From: Alphaproteobacteria bacterium UBA3637
Lineage (GTDB): Bacteria > Pseudomonadota > Alphaproteobacteria > CAAHEQ01 > UBA3637
Direction: 5' to 3'
NCBI GenBank assembly: GCA_002373615.1
Contig: DFKU01000038.1
Span: forward strand, 9,294-32,580
DNA length: 23,287 nucleotides
Made by a program: the position numbers and the translations under genes
The notes under the pieces: generated by a model
What the model was told of the DNA's origin: nothing
The model's database searches: none
What the model saw: the letters and a program-made list of their open reading frames with translations, nothing else
Shown here: one piece after another, positions 1 through 6,337 of the stretch
How positions within the stretch are numbered: the first letter of the stretch is position 1
How the letters are laid out: each line of letters begins with the position of its first letter

Positions 1-25
1 GGTTCAAATCCCATCCTCCCGACCA
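1..25 (+). tRNA. 3' end of a tRNA gene (possibly tRNA-Pro), 5' part outside window
   Basis: The first bases read as the end of a tRNA: two bases of the T stem, a TTCAAAT T-loop (3-9), the 3' half of the T stem (10-14), the 3' acceptor strand CCTCCCG (15-21), discriminator A (22) and an encoded CCA (23-25). The acceptor strand implies a 5' end of CGGGAGG. A C1-G72 pair with A73 is typical of tRNA-Pro, but the anticodon is not in the window, so the identity is a guess. Confidence 0.75.
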
Positions 26-54
26 TCTAGGCAAAAGCAGAAAGGAGAATTATT

Positions 55-816
55 ATGACTCAATTATCCTATACAGAAAAAGTTAATCAACTTAAAAAAT
101 TATCTAATCCCAATTTTACCAATCGCACCATGTTGATGTTAGCAGGGGCAGAAGATTTTTTAACCCAAGAAAGATATAAAGATGACAGATTTTATATTGA
201 TTTGATGTATGATTTGGCGATGCCAGAACTGGCAAAAGATCCGACAAAGCCGTCCAAAGCACTGACCGCACTGGCTTTTAATGGTGCTTTCCGCCTAGAG
301 GATTATCAAAAATTAATTGATGCAGGTAAAAAAGCTTCTGCCAATGAATTAAAGGAATTTTTAACTCAAGAAGTAGATCATGAACCAAAAGAAAAAGTGG
401 TAAATTATCTTTCTTTTCCGATGCTAGCCATGATGACCAAGCATTTAAAACCATGGGAAGCTTCTGATGTTTTATTAATAGAACCCAATTTAATTAAAAA
501 GTGTCTTCCTGACATTCGTTCAAAAACATTTCAAGAATTAATGCCTGAAAATACATATTTGCTTTTACAAAGAAAAGCACCAAAAGAATTGCAAGAGGAT
601 TTAAAAATCGGCGATAAAATTCCAACAGGATGGGGCATTTCATTTACTGGAAAAGGAACAACAGACCAAAGTGTGATTATCGGATCCATGGATACCAGAG
701 TAATAGAAGCAATGGCGCATTGGGGTAACGTTAGGGATGTCAGAAAAGTGACGAAACAAACGGGAACTGGCGCCAAGATTCAACAATGGCTTCAAAAAAA
801 CAGAACACGTTCTTGA
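55..816 (+). CDS. Hypothetical protein, 253 aa, unrecognised
   Basis: The start is set by a good Shine-Dalgarno sequence (AAAGGAG at 41-47) eight bases before the ATG. The product is soluble-looking, charged, Lys/Glu-rich and without a signal peptide or membrane segment. Its first 180 residues look mostly helical. The last 65 residues (from about PTGWGISF, then a segment with VIIGSMDTRVIEAM) look more alpha/beta and end in a basic tail. I recognise no family or catalytic motif. It starts 30 bases after a tRNA and no promoter is visible between them, so it may be transcribed with the tRNA. A clear terminator follows at 862-889. It has no functional link to its neighbours that I can see. Confidence 0.75.
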   Translation: MTQLSYTEKVNQLKKLSNPNFTNRTMLMLAGAEDFLTQERYKDDRFYIDLMYDLAMPELAKDPTKPSKALTALAFNGAFRLEDYQKLIDAGKKASANELKEFLTQEVDHEPKEKVVNYLSFPMLAMMTKHLKPWEASDVLLIEPNLIKKCLPDIRSKTFQELMPENTYLLLQRKAPKELQEDLKIGDKIPTGWGISFTGKGTTDQSVIIGSMDTRVIEAMAHWGNVRDVRKVTKQTGTGAKIQQWLQKNRTRS

Positions 817-833
817 CATTTTATAGTCTAGTG

Positions 834-865
834 AATTGCGCGTTCATTCCGACCAGTTGTAAAAA
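834..865 (+). repeat. Left copy of an imperfect 32-bp direct repeat flanking the acyltransferase gene
   Basis: This stretch matches 2130-2161 at 26 of 32 positions without gaps. The shared skeleton is AATT-CGC-TTCATT-GACC-GTT-TAAAAA. In both places a short GC-rich palindrome follows within about 10 bases. The pair brackets the AT-rich acyltransferase gene. Confidence 0.55.
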
Positions 866-889
866 GCGCCCATATGGGCGTTTTTTTTA
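862..889 (+). terminator. Intrinsic terminator after the 253-aa gene
   Basis: The perfect inverted repeat CGCCCATATGGGCG (867-880) is flanked by A5 on the left and T8 on the right. The hairpin can be extended outward because CCAGTT at 853-858 is complementary to AACTGG at 892-897. The A and T runs on the two sides could let it work on both strands. Confidence 0.85.
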
Positions 890-1130
890 TAACTGGAATG
901 TGGTGAGAATTGAAGCCACGAAGAAGTGGGTTCAACCGCACAAAAAAGGCGGGTGAAAAGACACCGATTTTATGAAATAAAATTTTTGAAGGTCAGCATC
1001 AGCAAAATCCCATCCCGAAACAGTCATTTGTGCAAATTTACGAACTTTTGAAGCAAAAAATCCTTTGTTTTCAATACCCATCCCTCGGGAGGCGAAAACA
1101 TGAATCCCAGAAATATAAGCAAGAAATAAG
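890..1130. other. Intergenic stretch with no supported gene
   Basis: About 240 bases lie between the terminator and the acyltransferase promoter. Short open frames exist on both strands, but none has a ribosome site or a recognisable protein. The GC-richer middle (about 1000-1100) contains a CCCTCGGGAGG-like palindrome near 1082-1092. It may be decayed coding or repeat DNA; I cannot assign it. Confidence 0.4.
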
Positions 1131-1159
1131 TTGCTTTTCTGAAAATAAAATAATATGTT
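1131..1159 (+). promoter_or_regulatory. Sigma-70-type promoter of the acyltransferase gene
   Basis: TTGCTT (1131-1136), a 17-bp spacer and TATGTT (1154-1159). With standard spacing the transcript would start at 1166, which is the A of the ATG, so the mRNA would be leaderless. This fits the lack of any Shine-Dalgarno sequence before that gene. Confidence 0.55.
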
Positions 1160-1165
1160 GCAAAC

Positions 1166-2122
1166 ATGGAAATAGAAATACAGCATCGAAATATAAATTT
1201 AGATTTTTTGAAAGTGATTTGTGCTTTTTTAGTCATTGTTGAACATTTTGGCTCTCAATGTCCATATTTTATAAAAGGCATAACTCCCTTAGCTGTTCCC
1301 ATATTTATGATTCTTTCTTTTTATTTTCTTATTCAGAAGATTTCCACTATTGATATAGAAAAAAGAGTTTTTAGGATTCTAATCCCATTAATAGGTTGGA
1401 GCGTAATATATTCTATCCTTTATCTATTCATCCTAAAGAGAAATATAACAGTATACGATTTTTTATGGCAATCTATAACTGGTCATAGTCCCAAGTTAAA
1501 TGCAAGTATGTGGTTTTCAAGCGATTTAATTGCTTTAACCTTACTTATATTTATACTTTACAAATACTTCAAAAAATACTTTTTTAAAATAATTTTTTGT
1601 TTGTTTTGTCTATCATATCTATTTGAATATTCTGAAATTAATTATATGCTTTTTTCTGATTTAAGGTATGAATTAAAATATCCTTTAGGGAGATTAACGG
1701 AAATGATTCCATTTATGGTAGTGGGTATTTTTTTAGGTAAATACGATATTTTGAAGTGCTGTAAAAGTCGGTTCATTTTAGGATGGTTAATTTTATTTCT
1801 TTTTACACAAGAATGTATCTTCTTTCCCTCCATAAAAGGATTTGATTACTGTGGTATAAAACTTATTCTACTTGCTGTTTTGATGATTTTATTTTTCAGT
1901 TCTATTCCTCAAAAAAGAATCTTTCAAAAATTTGTTTGTGTCCTTGGCAAAAACACTATGGGAATTTACTGCATACATAGATTAGTCGAAGCATTTTTAC
2001 ATCCTTATTTTGGAGGAACACAAAACTTGTTTTACTGCTTATTGATTTTTATTATTTCATGGCTGATTTGTTTCGGAATAAGTAAAATTCCTCTAAAATA
2101 TATTCACTACCTTGTCAAGTGA
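1166..2122 (+). CDS. Acyltransferase 3 family membrane protein (OatA/WecH-like)
   Basis: The protein is 318 residues and almost entirely hydrophobic, with about ten predicted membrane segments. The N-terminus NINLDFLKVICAFLVIVEH is the family signature: an R/N-x-x-DFLK start, a hydrophobic helix and the conserved His (H27). Near the C-terminus GKNTMGIYCIHRLVEAFL is the usual last-helix motif. Family members move acetyl or other acyl groups across the inner membrane onto cell-surface sugars such as O-antigen or exopolysaccharide; the substrate here cannot be told. The gene is visibly more AT-rich than its neighbours, lies between two direct repeats and has no Shine-Dalgarno sequence, all of which fit recent acquisition. 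It has no co-directional partner; the next genes are on the minus strand. Confidence 0.88.
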   Translation: MEIEIQHRNINLDFLKVICAFLVIVEHFGSQCPYFIKGITPLAVPIFMILSFYFLIQKISTIDIEKRVFRILIPLIGWSVIYSILYLFILKRNITVYDFLWQSITGHSPKLNASMWFSSDLIALTLLIFILYKYFKKYFFKIIFCLFCLSYLFEYSEINYMLFSDLRYELKYPLGRLTEMIPFMVVGIFLGKYDILKCCKSRFILGWLILFLFTQECIFFPSIKGFDYCGIKLILLAVLMILFFSSIPQKRIFQKFVCVLGKNTMGIYCIHRLVEAFLHPYFGGTQNLFYCLLIFIISWLICFGISKIPLKYIHYLVK

Positions 2123-2129
2123 GCTCGAA

Positions 2130-2161
2130 AATTACGCATTCATTTAGACCCGTTATAAAAA
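2130..2161 (+). repeat. Right copy of the 32-bp direct repeat
   Basis: It is the partner of 834-865 (26 of 32 identical) and begins eight bases after the acyltransferase stop codon. The two copies are about 1.3 kb apart. Confidence 0.55.
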
Positions 2162-2181
2162 AACTATTTACGCCGGCGTAA
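2157..2181 (-). terminator. Possible terminator overlapping the stop of the 40-aa gene
   Basis: On the minus strand the palindrome TTACGCCGGCGTAA (2168-2181) is followed by ATAG and a run of seven T (2157-2163). The stem lies within the last codons of the small gene. The tiny loop of a perfect palindrome makes it a moderate candidate. Confidence 0.4.
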
Positions 2182-2286
2182 TAAACTGCCGAATCCTCCA
2201 TCCAGGAAAATAGTCAGAATCAACCACAACCAGGACAAGGACAAAACGCCCAACAGCTTGCAAATAACAAAAATAATTGTAAACAT
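2164..2286 (-). CDS. Small membrane protein, 40 aa
   Basis: An ATG at 2286 is preceded by a near-perfect Shine-Dalgarno sequence (AAAGGAGGT at 2291-2299), the strongest in this part of the window. The 40-residue product starts MFTIIFVICKLLG, continues with one long hydrophobic stretch rich in Leu and Trp (LSWLWLILTIFL), then a Gly-rich turn and a positively charged end, LLRRRK. That predicts a single-span or hairpin inner-membrane protein with its basic tail in the cytoplasm. It lies 100 bases downstream of xth on the same strand and could share its transcript. I do not recognise a named family; small phage and bacterial proteins of similar build exist. Gene status rests on the ribosome site and amphipathic build. 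Confidence 0.6.
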   Translation of the reverse strand: MFTIIFVICKLLGVLSLSWLWLILTIFLDGGFGSLLRRRK

Positions 2287-2385
2287 TTATACCTCCTTTA
2301 CGATAAATACCCCCTCCTTTATAGCATTTTTTTTCAAAAAAAACATCTTTTATTTTTTGATTTAAATTGGGGGTATGGAAAGTTT

Positions 2386-3183
2386 CTATTTTTCCAAAAC
2401 ACATCCTATTGGGGCGTGATCGGAAGTTTTTTCCCAGCCGCGGATTTCTTGATAAATTTTGGCGGTTTTAACCTGATCTACCAGTCCTTTTGTTGCAAAG
2501 AAAAAGTCCAATAAAATACCATGATTGCGTTGCCATGCCCCCCCTTGAAAATCCCAGAAGGAATAAGTATTTGGCTTTGGATTAAACCCGCGAATTAGAT
2601 TTGTAAGAGGCAATTCGTTCAGTTTTTGAAAAGCATTGCGGACAGGGGGAACCATCAAGCTACTGTCCCGAAAATGATCAGGATTATAGACATCAGAATC
2701 CCGTTCAATCACATTGAAATCACCACCAATCAAAACCTCATTTCCTGATTGGATTAAATGGGCAACATAATCCGTAAAAGCCTGCATCCACTTCAATTTA
2801 TATTCCAGGCGTGAGGTATCAGTTGGATCATTCATAGGGGCTGTCCCATTGGGGACATAAACACTGATGACAATTGTTCCATTAGGAAGTGTTGCTTGAA
2901 TAAAACGCGCTTGAGGGGAATCAGAAAGGGGCACTTTCGGTAAATCACGAATAACATTTTTTAAAGGCATTTTACTGAGAATCGCCACACCATTATAGGC
3001 TTTTTGACCTGAAATCACGGCGTCATATCCCAAAGCTTTAAAATCCAAAAAGGGAAAGTTTTCTTCGGTCGCCTTTATTTCTTGCAATAAAACGATATCA
3101 GGTTGATTTTCCTGTAAAAACCGGCTCAACACAGGCATCCTTGAACGAACCGAAGCGACATTCCATGAAATTATTTGTTGCAT
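2386..3183 (-). CDS. xth: Exodeoxyribonuclease III (AP endonuclease)
   Basis: The 265-residue protein, a normal length, belongs to the endonuclease/exonuclease/phosphatase fold. It removes nucleotides from duplex 3' ends and cuts at abasic sites during base-excision repair. All active-site landmarks can be read: N8 (SWNVAS), E35 (LLQEIKA), Y109 in VYVPNG, D155 and N157 (GGDFNVIE), D226 (HGILLDFFFA) and the D255-H256 pair (TSDHAP). The start has an AAAGGAAAG ribosome site (3188-3196). The gene is divergent from the HExxH protein, and its first two codons double as the -35 box of that gene's promoter. Confidence 0.96.
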   Translation of the reverse strand: MQQIISWNVASVRSRMPVLSRFLQENQPDIVLLQEIKATEENFPFLDFKALGYDAVISGQKAYNGVAILSKMPLKNVIRDLPKVPLSDSPQARFIQATLPNGTIVISVYVPNGTAPMNDPTDTSRLEYKLKWMQAFTDYVAHLIQSGNEVLIGGDFNVIERDSDVYNPDHFRDSSLMVPPVRNAFQKLNELPLTNLIRGFNPKPNTYSFWDFQGGAWQRNHGILLDFFFATKGLVDQVKTAKIYQEIRGWEKTSDHAPIGCVLEK

Positions 3184-3206
3184 TTTACTTTCCTTTTTGT
3201 TAATGT
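3178..3206 (+). promoter_or_regulatory. Promoter of the HExxH protein, overlapping the xth start codon
   Basis: TTGCAT (3178-3183), a 17-bp spacer and TAATGT (3201-3206). The -35 hexamer is the reverse complement of the first two xth codons. The predicted start falls at 3213-3214, on the ATG of the downstream gene, which has no Shine-Dalgarno sequence. Confidence 0.5.
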
Positions 3207-3213
3207 TAAAAAC

Positions 3214-3861
3214 ATGATGAAAAAATTATCTTTACTCTTGCCCTTATTATCCTTGCTTTTTACCCAAAATGCAAGTGCTTTTTGTGAATCGGCCAGTACG
3301 CGCGTTTCCATCACAACCAACCCAGGAAATGTCAGGTACATTACGACCCGTTCCAAGCATGACTTTATTCATTCTGCGCCCACTCCTGTTTCACCAAATA
3401 CTTTGGGGTTAACTATTTCACACATGACGGTGAAAGGGGATGCAATTCCAAATGTTGAAATTGAAGATGGGAAAATGTGCGTCAGCTTGGGAACTTTGAA
3501 TATAAAAATGGAAAATGACGAACTGACTGTTTTTATTGATAAAAAATACAAACCCAGCAGTTGTGAATATCAGGTCATCAAAAATCACGAAAATTATCAT
3601 GTGGCTGTGGCACAACAGGCTATGACTTTTTTTAAGCCAGACGTTGAAGCTCAAATCCATAAATCACTAAAAAAAATAAAACCTAAGATTGTGCAAAATG
3701 CCACAGAGCGTGACCGTGTATTAAAGGAACAATTTAACCAAGTTATGAACGATTTAAAACCCTTGATTGATCATATTAATAAGAAAACTGCCGAGAAAAA
3801 TTACCAAATTGACACACCTGAATCTTATGCCAGAACGCGTGCCTTGTGCAAAAATTGGTAA
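3214..3861 (+). CDS. Predicted secreted protein with HExxH motif (possible Zn-peptidase)
   Basis: From the ATG at 3214 the product is 215 residues with a clear Sec signal peptide: MMKK, a Leu-rich core, and cleavage likely after NASA. Residues 125-129 read HENYH, a match to the zinc-binding HExxH motif, inside a helix (IKNHENYHVAVAQQAM). A third ligand is not obvious. The rest is a beta-rich N-terminal half and a Lys-rich helical C-terminal half. The arrangement recalls small predicted secreted metallopeptidases such as DUF922, but I cannot confirm that family. The open frame could begin earlier at TTG 3175, but that would put 13 odd residues before the signal peptide, and the promoter position favours 3214. 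Periplasmic or envelope location is predicted. Confidence 0.72.
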   Translation: MMKKLSLLLPLLSLLFTQNASAFCESASTRVSITTNPGNVRYITTRSKHDFIHSAPTPVSPNTLGLTISHMTVKGDAIPNVEIEDGKMCVSLGTLNIKMENDELTVFIDKKYKPSSCEYQVIKNHENYHVAVAQQAMTFFKPDVEAQIHKSLKKIKPKIVQNATERDRVLKEQFNQVMNDLKPLIDHINKKTAEKNYQIDTPESYARTRALCKNW

Positions 3862-3869
3862 TTAATTAC

Positions 3870-3898
3870 TTGCTTTTTTTTAAAAAAAAGGCTAGCTT
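3870..3898 (+). promoter_or_regulatory. Possible promoter of ybaB-recR
   Basis: TTGCTT (3870-3875), a 17-bp spacer made of a T run then an A run, and TAGCTT (3893-3898). The -10 is weak, but the position between two genes, the TTGC start and the exact spacer match the other promoters in the window. Confidence 0.4.
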
Positions 3899-3931
3899 AA
3901 CCTTATCAACAAAAAAACGAAAGGAAATACA

Positions 3932-4249
3932 ATGCGTAATATTGGTGAATTAATGGCAAAAGCCCATCAAGTACAATCTCAAATGACAATTTTGCAATCC
4001 AAAATGGCAGAACAAGAATTTGAAGGAAATGCTGCGGGTGGGGCTGTGACTGTTGTTTTAACAGGAAAAGGTAATGCTGTCCGTGTACATGTGGATAAAT
4101 CCGTTGTGGATGATGTGGATACTTTGCAAGATTTATTAGTGGTTGCCATCAATGATTCTCGTGAAAAATCAGAAAATTATTTAAATTCTGAAATGCAAAA
4201 GATGCAGGCTTCTTTGGGATTACCCCCAAACTTTAAGTTACCCTTTTAA
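3932..4249 (+). CDS. ybaB: YbaB/EbfC family nucleoid-associated protein
   Basis: The 105-residue protein has the family layout: an N-terminal helix (IGELMAKAHQVQSQMTILQSK), a beta-sheet core with GNAAGGAVTVVLTGKG, then a C-terminal helix ending in the usual P-rich tail (LGLPPNFKLPF). The family forms dimers that bind DNA and is nearly always encoded just upstream of recR, as here, with two bases between the genes. The ribosome site is AAAGGAA just before the ATG. Its exact role in DNA repair or nucleoid structure is not settled in general. Confidence 0.93.
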   Translation: MRNIGELMAKAHQVQSQMTILQSKMAEQEFEGNAAGGAVTVVLTGKGNAVRVHVDKSVVDDVDTLQDLLVVAINDSREKSENYLNSEMQKMQASLGLPPNFKLPF

Positions 4250-4251
4250 GT

Positions 4252-4845
4252 ATGCCCGCCAAAGAAATAGAACGTTTGATTGGCATTTTTGCCACTTTGC
4301 CGACCATGGGCCCCAGATCGGCGAGGCGTGCTGTTTTATCCCTGCTTAATCAACCAAAAGTTCGTATTGAACCCATGATTCAGACCCTGCAAGAGGTGTT
4401 GGATAAGGTGCAAGAATGTCCCATTTGTGGGAATATGGATACGGGGGCGCCCTGCTCTGTGTGTTCTGATACGCGTCGCGATAAAAAGCAACTCTGCGTG
4501 GTACAGGATATTGCCGATTTGTGGGCTTTGGAAAGGGCGGGGATTTTTCATGGGGTTTATCATGTGTTGGGCGGTGTTTTATCGGCCATCAATGGGGTTG
4601 GGCCGGAGGAATTACGGCTTTCACAATTAGTGGAGCGGGTGCAAGGGGGCGAAGTAGAAGAAATTATTTTGGCCCTGCCAGCCACAGTGGATGGGCAAAC
4701 AACAGCGCATTATGTGGCGCAACGAATCGAAAAGTATCCTGTTAAGGTGACGACTTTGGCGCGTGGAGTACCTGTGGGCGGGGAGCTGGATTATTTGGAT
4801 GACGGAACGCTTCAAATGGCCCTGAAATCCCGCAGAAGTTTATAA
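4252..4845 (+). CDS. recR: Recombination mediator protein RecR
   Basis: RecR works with RecF and RecO to load RecA on single-stranded DNA at gaps. The 197-residue protein shows the full domain order: an N-terminal helix-hairpin-helix (LPTMGPRSARRAV), a four-Cys zinc finger (C56, C59, C68, C71 in CPICG and CSVC), a Toprim domain from about residue 80 (LCVVQDIADLWALERAG, then YHVLGG) and a C-terminal segment with TTLARGVPVGGELDYLDDGTL. It is translationally coupled to ybaB. It is GC-richer than ybaB. A strong terminator follows. Confidence 0.96.
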   Translation: MPAKEIERLIGIFATLPTMGPRSARRAVLSLLNQPKVRIEPMIQTLQEVLDKVQECPICGNMDTGAPCSVCSDTRRDKKQLCVVQDIADLWALERAGIFHGVYHVLGGVLSAINGVGPEELRLSQLVERVQGGEVEEIILALPATVDGQTTAHYVAQRIEKYPVKVTTLARGVPVGGELDYLDDGTLQMALKSRRSL

Positions 4846-4879
4846 AAAAATCCCCGACCATTTGGCGGGGATATTTTTT
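4846..4879 (+). terminator. Intrinsic terminator after recR
   Basis: The stem ATCCCCG (4850-4856) pairs with CGGGGAT (4866-4872), with an A run before and ATTTTTTG after. It ends exactly where the palindromic repeat at 4879 begins. A closely similar hairpin sits after prepilin gene B at 20391-20413. Confidence 0.85.
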
Positions 4880-4951
4880 GTCATCCTGAACAAAAGTGAA
4901 GGATCTTGCCACACTTGGTCATCAGATTCTTCGCATACGTTCAGAATGACA
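4879..4951. repeat. Palindromic interspersed repeat (type B), intergenic copy
   Basis: This is an imperfect inverted repeat of 73 bases. Its ends TGTCATCCTGAA and TTCAGAATGACA pair with one mismatch, and the inner arms GAAGGATCT and AGATTCTTC also pair with one G-T. A 60-base relative is at 19224-19283 inside a gene, and a half copy is at 20423-20448. This copy lies between the recR terminator and the stop codon of prepilin gene A. Confidence 0.85.
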
Positions 4952-4959
4952 GGTGCCCC

Positions 4960-6129
4960 TTACTCACACAGAGCGGAGGCGATGCCGGAGTAGCGACCGC
5001 CGCTGGCGTAGACGTTCCCGCGGCCCACGTAGAACGCGAGGCAGGAATTACTACCATAGGTTGTGGAGTAGTTTCCCCAATCACAATCCCATTGTACCAA
5101 TCCATCTAACCAATAATAACCATCATTTGGTAAGGCAGAACAAGAATTACCCATAGAGCAATCACTTGGAACATTGACCAATCGACCATGCGTGACGAGA
5201 CCGTCTCTGCCCAACGCTGCACAATAATTCACCGCGGCATCCCAACTGGCCACAGGACTTGGGCTGGCTTTATAACTACCCTTTGTGTTGGGGGTGCCCA
5301 ATGCGGCTACGCTTCCTGACCCTGGGGTATAGGTATCTGTTCCACACCACTCGTCATTATCGGTTGTTCCCCCTGCAATTGAGCAATAATAGCCCTCGCA
5401 TACCGTGGAATTATCATCGCAATCATCTCCAATGGTTCTGGAACATGTCGGCGCTACCACACATGTACCATTATTACAGGTGCCAGCTCCTGAATTACAC
5501 GAATTCCCATCTTGACTGCTGTCGGCTACATAACTGCCAGTATCCGTATCACATGTTTGACATTCAGGCGTTGTCCCTGAACAGGTACAATCAGCACCAG
5601 TATCGACACACGTGTTGGAACCCGTGCAGTACTTCCCTGGGCAATGATCTGGATCGCCATTATAATCACTCGCCTTTTCTGTGGTGGACATATCGTCATT
5701 AAAGGTGAGCTGAACCGTGGCATTATCCGCACAGGTGGCTGGGGCAAATTTACGAATAACTGGGCCCATCGCATTCTTCATTTGTTGACAGACCGCCTCA
5801 GCAACCCCTGTAATCGTTAAAGTGAATTGTTTGTTAGCTGTATCATAATCCACCGTTTCGCTAAAATTCAATCTGGTGTTTTCGGTACCAAATTCTGAAA
5901 TGGAAAGTGTCTCCCGTTCTTGCAGGACTTGAGCCGCCACCACTGTGGCGCGTTTACTGGCCTCATTGAGGAGTTCGTTCGCGCGGTGTTTATTCATAGC
6001 ATTATTATAGCCCGCGATTCCTGCGACACTCAAGACGCCCATTACAGCCAGGACGCCCAGCATTTCCACCATACTGCGACCTTGTTCACATTTTAATAAA
6101 TTAGTTTTCTTCATTTTTGGTTCTTTCAT
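4960..6129 (-). CDS. Type IV prepilin-like protein A with Cys-rich and possible C-type-lectin-like C-terminus
   Basis: The N-terminus is a class III signal: a short basic leader ending in G17, then RSMVEMLGVLAV with Glu at +5 (E22) and a long hydrophobic helix. The prepilin peptidase would cut after G17; Arg at +1 is unusual. Residues 50-150 form a pilin-like body shared with gene B (ANELLNEASKRA, FTLTITGV, EAVC, ATVQLTFN). Residues 163-262 are a Cys-rich linker. Residues 285-389 (SWDAAVNYCAALG, HGRLVNVPSDC, GYYWLDG, final ALCE) resemble a C-type-lectin-like domain, which is a tentative reading. The last codons are strikingly C-ending. The start is ambiguous: 6129 gives 389 aa and 6114 gives a leader matching gene B better; neither has a strong ribosome site. 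It is probably extracellular. Confidence 0.88.
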   Translation of the reverse strand: MKEPKMKKTNLLKCEQGRSMVEMLGVLAVMGVLSVAGIAGYNNAMNKHRANELLNEASKRATVVAAQVLQERETLSISEFGTENTRLNFSETVDYDTANKQFTLTITGVAEAVCQQMKNAMGPVIRKFAPATCADNATVQLTFNDDMSTTEKASDYNGDPDHCPGKYCTGSNTCVDTGADCTCSGTTPECQTCDTDTGSYVADSSQDGNSCNSGAGTCNNGTCVVAPTCSRTIGDDCDDNSTVCEGYYCSIAGGTTDNDEWCGTDTYTPGSGSVAALGTPNTKGSYKASPSPVASWDAAVNYCAALGRDGLVTHGRLVNVPSDCSMGNSCSALPNDGYYWLDGLVQWDCDWGNYSTTYGSNSCLAFYVGRGNVYASGGRYSGIASALCE

Positions 6130-6131
6130 TT

Positions 6132-6331
6132 AAAAAATCGCCGTGATGCTTTAGCGACTGGACGTTAGAACCTATCTTTTCATAATTATAGTACGGCATA
6201 TTCAGCCGACGGCCTTATTCTGCCGTCATCCAGCCAGTGGCTGGGAAAAACTATTTTCTCAGACGAATCCGAGGCATGAAAAGTAGGGAGTTCTACGTCC
6301 CACAAGGTGGCATCACCGCTAAACACCTTGC
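6132..6331 (-). ncRNA. Structured leader RNA, copy A, upstream of prepilin gene A
   Basis: About 200 nt run from the predicted start at 6331 to a T-run at 6132-6137. A first hairpin pairs CAAGGTG with CACCTTG near the 5' end. The closing helix P1 pairs GGACGTAGAAC (6290-6300) with GTTCTAACGTCC (6160-6171), 11 pairs with one bulge. Inside are P2 (6276-6283 with 6176-6183), a UUCG-capped hairpin (6258-6273), a 6-bp hairpin (6230-6244) and a 6-bp hairpin with GAATA in its loop (6208-6227). After P1, GTCGCT leads into a weak hairpin (6138-6157) and T6. Copy B at 18857-19055 keeps the same order with changed but paired sequences. It could be a cis-regulatory leader or a separate small RNA. I recognise no known riboswitch class. 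Confidence 0.6.
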
Positions 6332-6337
6332 TCTTTT

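Noticed and set aside
932..1186. Minus-strand open frames of 84 and 70 codons before the acyltransferase gene
   Set aside because: They have no ribosome site and no recognisable protein, and they run over the acyltransferase promoter and start.
2168..2404. Minus-strand 78-codon frame over the end of xth
   Set aside because: It overlaps the xth 3' end and the 40-residue gene in a different frame; the latter has the ribosome site and a sensible membrane protein.
3175..3213. Earlier TTG start for the HExxH protein
   Set aside because: It would place 13 unrelated residues before a clean signal peptide and would lie upstream of the predicted transcript start.
5259..5702. 147-codon plus-strand frame antisense to prepilin gene A
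   Set aside because: Its composition (His/Tyr/Cys-rich) is the mirror of the Cys-rich coding strand, and it has no ribosome site or family.
6132..6331. Leader A as a c-di-GMP riboswitch
   Set aside because: Control of pili by such switches is known, but I do not see the class I or class II conserved core in either copy.
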